Source: Phycisphaeraceae bacterium (GTDB taxonomy: Bacteria; Planctomycetota; Phycisphaerae; Phycisphaerales; Phycisphaeraceae). From it: DNA of 5,842 bases. The notes beneath the pieces are model-generated. The model saw nothing but the letters and a program-made list of their open reading frames with translations, did not search any database and was not told the origin of the DNA. A program made the translations under genes and the position numbers. The DNA is taken from assembly GCA_029260695.1 (NCBI GenBank), contig JAJDCT010000362.1, positions 1 through 5,842 of the forward strand, given 5' to 3'. Shown piece by piece: positions 1 to 4,705 of this stretch (the first letter of the stretch is position 1; every line of letters begins with the position of its first letter).

Positions 1-234
1 GAGACCCGTTCGGGTGAGGATCGTGACGATCATGTGTTGCCGTACAGCATTGAGAATCCTGGGGTTGATTGGGACGGCGTGGCGGCTGGTTTGCGCGCGA
101 TTAAGTTTCCCGGGCCGTTCACGTTTGAGGTGCATTCGGCATTGCAGCGTGTGCCAGCGGAACTTCTCGACAGCGCCCTAACCTACAACCTTGCGGTGGG
201 ACGGTATCTGGTGGGGAAGATTGGTTGCGCGTAA
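1..234 (+). CDS. Sugar phosphate isomerase/epimerase-like TIM-barrel protein, C-terminal fragment
   Basis: The reading frame is open from base 1 and ends at TAA 232-234, so only the last 77 residues are visible and the true start lies outside the window. The visible part has the typical end of the xylose-isomerase-like TIM barrel (AP endonuclease 2 superfamily): a DDHVLPY segment near residues 9-15, then GVDWDGVAAGLRAIKFPGPF and a TFEV strand. In this family the pattern is D-x-H-x-P-G, then I/V-DW, then a helix, then Y/F-x-G-P-x-x-x-E. The His is probably near the metal/substrate site and the Glu of TFEV near the last catalytic strand. Members isomerise or epimerise sugars, hydroxypyruvate or inositol derivatives; the substrate cannot be told from this tail. 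It converges on the GIY-YIG gene, with 5 bases between the two stop codons. Family assignment is fairly good; exact function unknown. Confidence 0.72.
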   Translation, partial: ETRSGEDRDDHVLPYSIENPGVDWDGVAAGLRAIKFPGPFTFEVHSALQRVPAELLDSALTYNLAVGRYLVGKIGCA

Positions 235-239
235 CGTAC

Positions 240-695
240 TTATTTCTTTGGCGATCGTTTCTTGTCATTGAACTCCGGCCATTGATTGAATTTCTTGATG
301 AATGTGGCAAAGCAGTCGTATTCCTGCTTTGCGACTTCCCCCATCAGTTTGAGATCCTTTGGTTTGTGCGATGTGACATCACACTCGGTGTAACTTGCGG
401 CAACGTAAAGCAAGGGTGCGAGTACGTCATATTTTTTGTGTTTAAATTTAACACGGCTAGCGCCTCCGTGAGCATCACCGCCCCGGATGGTGCTTTGAAA
501 CTGTTGGAGCCGCGATTTTATCCCGCCCGCCGAATTCGTCATACCTATGTAGATTATTTCCTGTCTCCATGAAAATCGTTGGCCGGAGATATCTTGATTA
601 GACAAGGCGATGGTATAGACACCTGGGAATTTTTTGCCAGGAATCATCTTGCGCATATCCCATCGGTGCCAAGAGAAAAAAGAGGACGAGTACAT
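240..695 (-). CDS. GIY-YIG nuclease-fold protein, third gene of the toxin-antitoxin cassette
   Basis: A 151-residue protein with the signature of the GIY-YIG nuclease fold: GVY (25-27), then IIYIG (47-51) followed by MT, an Arg in the following helix (R62 of GIKSRLQQF), a candidate catalytic Glu (E125 in KQEYDCF) and a P-x-x-N-like end (WPEFN, N143). All expected catalytic positions seem present, so it could be an active metal-dependent endonuclease; target unknown. The start at 695 is chosen because GAGG lies 8 bases upstream. The frame stays open further up, but the extension is antisense-like, low-complexity and overlaps the XRE gene. A start at 719 lacks a ribosome binding site. It begins 10 bases after the XRE stop, so the two are very probably cotranscribed. 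The gene is Lys-rich and AT-rich (46% GC over 241-660), unlike its neighbours, which suggests transfer. No close family is recognised. Confidence 0.68.
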   Translation of the reverse strand: MYSSSFFSWHRWDMRKMIPGKKFPGVYTIALSNQDISGQRFSWRQEIIYIGMTNSAGGIKSRLQQFQSTIRGGDAHGGASRVKFKHKKYDVLAPLLYVAASYTECDVTSHKPKDLKLMGEVAKQEYDCFATFIKKFNQWPEFNDKKRSPKK

Positions 696-705
696 GTTTT
701 TGGCC

Positions 706-1056
706 TCACGCCGCCTCATTTGGTGGTGTGATCGAGATGGTAATTTCCCGTCCCAGGGCTTCGGCGATGCGGAGGAGGGTGGACATGGTTGGGTTGGGGT
801 TGGGGTCGTTTTCCAGGCGGGAGAGGGCGGACTTGCTGATGCCGGTGCGTGTTTCGAGTTCCGACAGGCTGACGGACTGGGCTTCGCGCTCGGCCTTGAG
901 GGCACGCAGGGCATCGATCAGCCTTTCCTGACGAGCACGGAAGCGTTGGCCTTTAGCGAGCAGTTCGCCCATTTCCTCGCGTTCCAGTTTATCGATCATG
1001 TTGCGTGATCGCTTCTTGAACGTGTCTGACATCTTCTTTTTGGTGTGTTTGGCCAT
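706..1056 (-). CDS. XRE-family helix-turn-helix protein, probable antitoxin and autorepressor
   Basis: A 116-residue protein. Residues about 62-104 form a Cro/C1-type helix-turn-helix: SLSELETRTGISKSALSRLE is the classic helix 2-turn-helix 3, followed by NPTMSTLLRIAEALG and the strand ITISI. The first 60 residues are highly charged and probably helical (many K, R and E); they precede the DNA-binding part and could bind the toxin. The ATG at 1056 has an AGGA 8 bases upstream, lying inside the end of the toxin gene. The toxin stop and this start are 3 bases apart, so translation is probably coupled. The toxin-first order with an XRE partner resembles HigBA-type loci. Predicted role: neutralise the BrnT-like protein and repress the shared promoter at 1350-1377 through its inverted repeats. 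The HTH is certain; the antitoxin role is inferred from context. A second ATG at 1032 (residue 9) is possible but less well placed. Confidence 0.9.
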   Translation of the reverse strand: MAKHTKKKMSDTFKKRSRNMIDKLEREEMGELLAKGQRFRARQERLIDALRALKAEREAQSVSLSELETRTGISKSALSRLENDPNPNPTMSTLLRIAEALGREITISITPPNEAA

Positions 1057-1059
1057 GCT

Positions 1060-1323
1060 TCACTTCCTGCGGGTCGGGGGTGGGACGTCATAACCGGTGT
1101 GGATATAAATCGTATCGTCGGCAACCCATTCGTAGACGACCATGAGGTATCGTTGCGCCGGTGTGAATCCGAATACGATCGGTAGCTCGGACGTGCGGCT
1201 ATTGGCTCGTGATTCGCCGTTCTCTACGACATACGCGGCTTCTTCGGGCGTGACATCGTGTTCGGCAAGATGGGCGATATTCCCATCTTCTGATTCATCC
1301 CAGATAAATTCGCATATTGGCAT
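1060..1323 (-). CDS. BrnT-like small toxin (putative RNase of a type II toxin-antitoxin pair)
   Basis: An 87-residue protein that starts FIWDESEDGN-x-x-HLAEHDVTPEEAAYVVE (residues 6-34), the pattern that opens BrnT-family toxins (F-x-WD, then N-x-x-H, then V-x-x-EEA). The middle and end also match: a VVYEW strand (62-66), then DTIYIHTGYDV and a basic tail TRRK, like the R-I-I-S-A-R-x-x-x-R-x-E end of BrnT. BrnT proteins are RelE-like ribonucleases that block growth by cutting RNA; whether this copy is active cannot be read from the sequence. BrnT normally pairs with BrnA, a ribbon-helix-helix antitoxin, but the next gene here codes an XRE protein. It is the first gene of the cassette, 16 bases from the inverted repeat over the -10 box. 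The ribosome binding site is weak (a GGGGA about 8 bases from ATG), which would keep toxin output low. Confidence in the gene is high; the family call is moderate. Confidence 0.75.
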   Translation of the reverse strand: MPICEFIWDESEDGNIAHLAEHDVTPEEAAYVVENGESRANSRTSELPIVFGFTPAQRYLMVVYEWVADDTIYIHTGYDVPPPTRRK

Positions 1324-1339
1324 CGGTCGGTCCCCGGCT

Positions 1340-1357
1340 GTTACAATATATTATAAC
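1340..1357. promoter_or_regulatory. 18-bp imperfect palindrome over the -10 box, likely second operator
   Basis: GTTACAATATATTATAAC reads the same on both strands except at one symmetric pair of positions. It completely covers the -10 hexamer (1350-1355). Its sequence is unlike the -35 dyad, so it could be a second operator for the antitoxin or the toxin-antitoxin complex, or simply AT-rich symmetry around a TATAAT box. Confidence 0.45.
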
Positions 1358-1377
1358 ACGGTTGACATAAAAGTCAA
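1350..1377 (-). promoter_or_regulatory. Sigma70-type promoter of the toxin-antitoxin-nuclease operon
   Basis: On the minus strand, TTGACT (1377-1372) is followed after 16 bases by a perfect TATAAT (1355-1350). This is the best promoter in the window. Expected transcription start is near 1343, giving a leader of about 20 bases before the toxin ATG at 1323. It lies between the end of dut and the toxin gene, so the cassette need not depend on dut transcription. Confidence 0.75.
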
Positions 1378-1379
1378 CC
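1360..1379. promoter_or_regulatory. Perfect 7-bp inverted repeat over the -35 box, likely operator
   Basis: GGTTGAC (1360-1366) and GTCAACC (1373-1379) are perfect inverted arms separated by 6 bases (ATAAAA). The right arm contains the -35 hexamer of the cassette promoter. A dyad of this size over the promoter is what an XRE-type dimer encoded by the operon would be expected to bind. The symmetry is directly visible; binding is inferred. Confidence 0.65.
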
Positions 1380-1411
1380 CCTGGTTAGCGATTTTGCTGA
1401 AAAAAGCCGAT

Positions 1412-1873
1412 CTACTGCCCGGTATGCCCGAACCCGCCTTCGCCGCGGTCGGTGGGGGGGAGTTTTTTGACTTCCTGCCACTGGGCGCGGGGGACGGGTT
1501 TGATGACCATCTGGGCGATGCGCATGGGGCGGGTGACCTCGAAGGGGGCGGGGCCGTGGTTGATCAGGGGGACCATGACCTGTCCGCGGTAGTCGGCGTC
1601 GATGGTGCCCGGGGCGTTGGGCATACTGATGCCGAACTTGGTGGCGATGCCTGAGCGGGGTCGGACCTGGGCTTCGTAGCCTATGGGGACGGCCATGGCG
1701 AATCCGCAGGGGATCAGTTTTATTTCGCCGGGCGGGATGGTGGCCGGCTCGTCGACCGCGGCGTGGAGGTCCATGCCGGCGGCGTGCAGGGATTGGTAAT
1801 CGGGGAGGGGGACGTCGTCGTTACCGGGCAGACGCATGATGGGCACGGGGATGGTTTGGGTATCTGTTTGCAT
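1412..1873 (-). CDS. dut: dUTPase (deoxyuridine 5'-triphosphate nucleotidohydrolase)
   Basis: A 153-residue trimeric-type dUTPase that cleaves dUTP to dUMP and pyrophosphate, keeping uracil out of DNA and feeding dTMP synthesis in the cytoplasm. All five family motifs are present in order: AGMDLHA (32-38), RPRSGIA (71-77), GTIDADYRGQV (89-99, catalytic Asp92 and base-stacking Tyr95), MRIAQMVI (117-124) and the C-terminal RGEGGFGHTG (143-152, the P-loop-like arm with its Phe). Length is usual for the family, so it is complete and probably active. The ATG at 1873 is the only plausible start: going upstream in frame there is no ATG, GTG or TTG before a TAG at 1933-1931, and starting at Met13 would trim the first strand. 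There is no ribosome binding site; the bases before ATG read CATCCTCCCC. It is divergent from the DUF1343 gene and ends about 35 bases before the -35 box of the toxin operon. Confidence 0.97.
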   Translation of the reverse strand: MQTDTQTIPVPIMRLPGNDDVPLPDYQSLHAAGMDLHAAVDEPATIPPGEIKLIPCGFAMAVPIGYEAQVRPRSGIATKFGISMPNAPGTIDADYRGQVMVPLINHGPAPFEVTRPMRIAQMVIKPVPRAQWQEVKKLPPTDRGEGGFGHTGQ

Positions 1874-1892
1874 GGGGAGGATGATACCGCAA

Positions 1893-1919
1893 GGGAGCCA
1901 GGGGAGCCGGGGGCCCCGG
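1893..1919. repeat. GGGAGCC direct repeat next to a GC palindrome between dut and the DUF1343 gene
   Basis: GGGAGCC occurs at 1893-1899 and again at 1902-1908, a 9-base period. The second copy runs into a perfect dyad CCGGGG-G-CCCCGG (1907-1919). It lies in the 103-base divergent intergenic region, so it may be a regulator site or a hairpin in either 5' leader. No convincing -35/-10 pair was found for either flanking gene. Function is not established. Confidence 0.4.
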
Positions 1920-1963
1920 TGTGTTGTATGCTACGCGCGGGATGATTCAGCGACTGGGTGGAT

Positions 1964-1968
1964 GGAGG
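1964..1968 (+). promoter_or_regulatory. Ribosome binding site that fixes the DUF1343 gene start
   Basis: GGAGG with 8 bases to the ATG at 1977. It decides the start: the in-frame ATG at 1962 overlaps this site and other in-frame ATGs lie further up inside dut on the other strand. Starting at 1977 also puts a normal signal peptide at the very N-terminus. Confidence 0.8.
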
Positions 1969-1976
1969 TTTTATTG

Positions 1977-3269
1977 ATGCGATACGGTTCATCACGTTTA
2001 ACTCATTTGATCACGGGTTTGTTCTTTACCTGGCTGGTTTGTGCTTCGGTGGTCGCCCAGCCCGTGAAGCTTGGTGTGGATGTGCTGCGCGACGGTGGTT
2101 TTGAGGCGTTGCGTGGCAAGCGGGTCGGGTTGGTGGCGCACCCTGCGAGCCGGGACAGCCGGTTTAAGAGCACCGTTGAGGTGTTGCGTGGTGCGCGCGA
2201 TGTGGAGTTGGTTGCGCTGTTTGGGCCGGAGCACGGGGTGTATGGGGATGAGTACGCGGGAGACAAGATCGCGGATCGGAGTGACCCGCGGACGGGGCTG
2301 CCGGCGTATTCGCTTTATGGGGCGAACCGCAAGCCAACCGAAGCCATGCTTGAGAGTCTGGATGCGTTGGTGTTTGATCTTCAAGACATCGGTGCTCGGA
2401 GCTACACCTATGTCAGCACAATGCGTGCGTGTATGGAGGCCTGTGCGGAGGCGGGGATCGATTTTGTCGTGCTGGATCGGCCGAACCCTTTGGGGGGCGA
2501 GCGGATCGAGGGCGGGTTTGTGGAGGAGGGTTTCGAGTCGTTTATTTCGAACCTGCCCGTGCCGTATGTGCACGGGATGACGATGGGTGAGCTGGCGTTG
2601 CTGGTCAAAGACAAGTACACGCCGGGTTATGAGAAGCTGACGGTGATCAAGATGAAAGGTTGGGAGCGGTCCATGCGTTGGAAGGACACGGGGCTGAAGT
2701 GGGTGATCACCAGTCCGCATATCCCGCATGCCGAGACCTGCGCGTATTACGTGGCGACGGGGATTGTGGGGGAGTTGGATACGATCTCGATCGGCGTGGG
2801 GTACACGCAGCCGTTTGAATTGTTTGGTGCCCCCGGAGTTGATGGGGAGAGGTTGGCAGCGGCGATGCACCGTTCATGGAAGTACCCGAACACAGTCTAT
2901 CTTCAAGACCCAAAAACATATGACCTTGCCAGATCCAGTCCACCCCTCGGTATCACCTTCCGCCCGGTGTGGTTCAAGCCGTTTTACAGCCGGTTTAAGG
3001 GGGAGGTGTGCCAGGGCGTGCAGGTGTATATCGATCTGGATAAAGACGTGAACCTGGTCGAGACCAATTTCAGGCTGGCGCAGGCGCTCGGCGGCGAGTT
3101 TATTTTTGGCGATGGCAGCCGAGATCGGTCGTTTGATATCGCGACGGGGACGAACAAGGCCCGGCTGCTGCTGATGGAAGGTGCGCCGCTTGATGAGTTA
3201 TTTGCCCACTGGCGTCGGCAGAGCGAATCGTTCAGGAAAGACCGTGAAAAGTACCTGCTGTACCCATAA
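1977..3269 (+). CDS. Secreted DUF1343 protein, NamZ/YbbC-like exo-beta-N-acetylmuramidase (GH171-type)
   Basis: A 430-residue exported protein. Residues 1-27 are a Sec signal peptide: basic start (R2, R7), hydrophobic core LITGLFFTWLVCASVVA, likely cut after A27 (V-V-A/Q); the Cys at 22 does not sit in a lipobox. The rest is full-length DUF1343, with the conserved stretches FGPEHG (82-87), TGLPAYSLY (106-114), DLQDIGARSYTY (134-145), DRPNPLGG (167-174), TSPHIPH (245-251) and GYTQPFELFGAP (275-286). Characterised members, B. subtilis NamZ (YbbC) and Tannerella NamZ, remove N-acetylmuramic acid from the non-reducing end of peptidoglycan fragments; Glu85 of GPEHG is an attractive catalytic candidate. 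Predicted role: periplasmic muropeptide turnover or use of foreign cell walls. No muramic-acid uptake or MurQ-like gene is visible nearby. The family call is firm; the enzymatic activity is inferred from homology. The next gene begins about 205 bases on, probably as a separate transcript. Confidence 0.93.
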   Translation: MRYGSSRLTHLITGLFFTWLVCASVVAQPVKLGVDVLRDGGFEALRGKRVGLVAHPASRDSRFKSTVEVLRGARDVELVALFGPEHGVYGDEYAGDKIADRSDPRTGLPAYSLYGANRKPTEAMLESLDALVFDLQDIGARSYTYVSTMRACMEACAEAGIDFVVLDRPNPLGGERIEGGFVEEGFESFISNLPVPYVHGMTMGELALLVKDKYTPGYEKLTVIKMKGWERSMRWKDTGLKWVITSPHIPHAETCAYYVATGIVGELDTISIGVGYTQPFELFGAPGVDGERLAAAMHRSWKYPNTVYLQDPKTYDLARSSPPLGITFRPVWFKPFYSRFKGEVCQGVQVYIDLDKDVNLVETNFRLAQALGGEFIFGDGSRDRSFDIATGTNKARLLLMEGAPLDELFAHWRRQSESFRKDREKYLLYP

Positions 3270-3388
3270 CGGTGAGGATTCTTGAGTCCCCTTGAGTTGG
3301 AGCTGGCGAGGGATGATGCGGGGGCTGTTTCGCCCATAGGATGGGGTGATATCGGGGTTTAGGTGCATTAAAAGGGGTGTTCGGATGC

Positions 3389-3412
3389 CCCGGAAAGTTA
3401 TATAATACCGGG
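3389..3412 (+). promoter_or_regulatory. Candidate promoter -10 (TATAAT, 3401-3406) upstream of the lysine dehydrogenase gene
   Basis: A perfect TATAAT at 3401-3406 lies about 70 bases before the ATG at 3475. It is flanked by a 5-bp inverted repeat, CCCGG (3389-3393) and CCGGG (3408-3412). The -35 region is poor (TGTTCG at 17-base spacing, TTCGGA at 15), so it would need an activator or a relaxed sigma factor. The rest of the 205-base gap from 3270 holds no reading frame I can support and no clear terminator. Confidence 0.45.
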
Positions 3413-3464
3413 CTCGGCAGGCTCGATGGGCTTGGTTGGCGTGAGAAATTCTATTAGGTTGAAA

Positions 3465-3469
3465 AGAGG
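3465..3469 (+). promoter_or_regulatory. Ribosome binding site of the lysine dehydrogenase gene
   Basis: AGAGG with a 5-base gap to the ATG at 3475. It supports that start, which also places the Rossmann GxGxxG loop at its usual position close to the N-terminus. Confidence 0.75.
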
Positions 3470-3474
3470 CTGAG

Positions 3475-4623
3475 ATGCATCGCGTTTTACTGATGGGGGC
3501 GGGAAAGATTGGCGTGGCGATCGCGGACTACCTGTCCAAGACCGGCGACTTTGATGTGCGGGTTGCTGATGTGGACCAGGGCTCGCTAGATCGGTTGGCG
3601 AAGATCGCCGACGTCGAAACACTGAGGCTCGACGCGACCGATCCCGGGGCGCTGATGTCTGCGATGAAGGATCGTGACTCGGTGATGTCGGCGTTGTCGT
3701 TTGCGCACAACCCGCCGATCGCCGAGGCGGCGCTGAGGGCGGGCCTGAGCTACTTCGATCTGACCGAAGATGTGCAGACGACTAAGAAAGTCATGAAGGT
3801 CGCCAAGGACGCCAAGCCTGGGCAGATCTTCATGCCCCAGTGCGGTCTGGCACCGGGGTTTGTCAGCATCGTCGCGCACGACCTGACCACACGGATGGAC
3901 TCGCTGGACACCGTGACGATGCGCGTCGGGGCGCTTCCGCTGTACCCGTCCAATGCGCTTAAGTACAACCTGACGTGGAGCACCGACGGGCTGATCAACG
4001 AGTATTGCAACGACTGCGAAGCTATCCACAATGGCGAGTTGACCAACGTGCTGCCGCTGGAAGGCCTGGAGCATTTTTCGGTCGACGGCGTGCGTTACGA
4101 GGCGTTTAACACCTCAGGCGGTTTGGGCACGCTATGCGAAACACTCGGAGGCAAGGTCCGAACACTCAACTACAAGACCGTCCGCTACCAGGGGCACCGG
4201 GATTTGGCTGCTTTCCTGGTCAACGAGCTTCGGCTCAGCCACCGCCGGGACATGTTCAAGGATTTGCTCGAGCACGCGGTGCCGATGACCGATCAGGACG
4301 TGGTGATTGTTTTCTGTGCGGTGACTGGGCAGAAAGATGGCCGGCTGTTGCAGATCACCGATGCACGGAAGGTCTATCACAACAAGGTCAACGGCCGGGA
4401 GTGGAGCGCGATCCAGATCACCACCGCGATGGGCATCTGTGCGGTGTTGGACATGCACGCCCAAGGCAAGCTCACCAGCCAGGGCTTTGTGCGTCAGGAG
4501 GAGGTGTCGTTGAAGGACTTCCTGGCGAACCGGTTTGGCCGACACTACGCCGGGGACGACCACGTCCTGATCGAACCCCCCGAGTACGACCTCCCCGAGC
4601 CGGACGGCCCGGTCTCTGCGTAA
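3475..4623 (+). CDS. Lysine 6-dehydrogenase / saccharopine dehydrogenase family oxidoreductase
   Basis: A 382-residue cytoplasmic NAD(P)-dependent enzyme. The N-terminus is a Rossmann fold: VLLMGAGKIG with GAGKIG at 8-13, and an acidic Asp32 at the end of the second strand (VRVADVD), which favours NAD over NADP. The middle and C-terminal parts are typical of the LYS9/LysDH family: CGLAPGF (123-129), TWSTDGLINEY (167-177), then FNTSGGLGTL, LNYKTVRYQGH and a late helix WSAIQITTAMG. The length and the TSGG / YKT-x-RY-x-GH segments fit bacterial lysine 6-dehydrogenase (about 385 residues) better than fungal saccharopine dehydrogenase (about 445). Likely reaction: L-lysine plus NAD to aminoadipate semialdehyde, which cyclises to piperideine-6-carboxylate. 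The next gene codes the enzyme expected to use that product, which supports the call. Saccharopine as substrate is the main alternative; no lysine-ketoglutarate reductase gene is visible in the window. Confidence 0.87.
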   Translation: MHRVLLMGAGKIGVAIADYLSKTGDFDVRVADVDQGSLDRLAKIADVETLRLDATDPGALMSAMKDRDSVMSALSFAHNPPIAEAALRAGLSYFDLTEDVQTTKKVMKVAKDAKPGQIFMPQCGLAPGFVSIVAHDLTTRMDSLDTVTMRVGALPLYPSNALKYNLTWSTDGLINEYCNDCEAIHNGELTNVLPLEGLEHFSVDGVRYEAFNTSGGLGTLCETLGGKVRTLNYKTVRYQGHRDLAAFLVNELRLSHRRDMFKDLLEHAVPMTDQDVVIVFCAVTGQKDGRLLQITDARKVYHNKVNGREWSAIQITTAMGICAVLDMHAQGKLTSQGFVRQEEVSLKDFLANRFGRHYAGDDHVLIEPPEYDLPEPDGPVSA

Positions 4624-4626
4624 GCC

Positions 4627-4636
4627 AGCCTAGGCT
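4627..4636. repeat. 10-bp perfect palindrome after the lysine dehydrogenase stop
   Basis: AGCCTAGGCT begins 3 bases after the TAA at 4621-4623. It has no loop and no T-run, so it is not an intrinsic terminator. It lies in the 82-base AT-rich gap before the aldehyde dehydrogenase gene and could be a protein site or chance symmetry. Confidence 0.25.
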
Positions 4637-4705
4637 ATTAACTAACGTCTGCGAAATAAACCAGAGCATAAAACTAATACATCAGACCCTAAGTTGAGAC
4701 ACGTT

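Noticed and set aside
696..914. 73-codon upstream extension of the GIY-YIG reading frame
   Set aside because: It overlaps the XRE gene in another frame, has low-complexity Pro/Ser-rich content, and the start at 695 has a good ribosome binding site.
1383..1414. Possible intrinsic terminator after dut (six T on the minus strand just past the stop)
   Set aside because: The T-run is real, but only about 3 bp of stem can be formed before it, too weak to call a terminator.
1836..1976. N-terminal extension of the DUF1343 reading frame by 47 codons
   Set aside because: It runs antisense through dut, overlaps the GGAGG site at 1964-1968 and would bury the signal peptide inside the protein.
1998..2870. 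Long minus-strand open frame of 290 codons opposite the DUF1343 gene
   Set aside because: Arg/His/Pro-rich composition typical of the antisense of a GC-rich gene, with no recognisable motif; the plus-strand frame carries all DUF1343 motifs.
3270..3345. Terminator after the DUF1343 gene
   Set aside because: A GGGC/GCCC pairing near 3320-3337 can be drawn, but there is no following T-run; CTTGAGT-like repeats at 3281-3299 look accidental.
4637..4705. Promoter for the aldehyde dehydrogenase (TAATAC at 4675-4680)
   Set aside because: No TTG-like -35 at 15-19 bases upstream; the AT-rich spacer alone is not enough.
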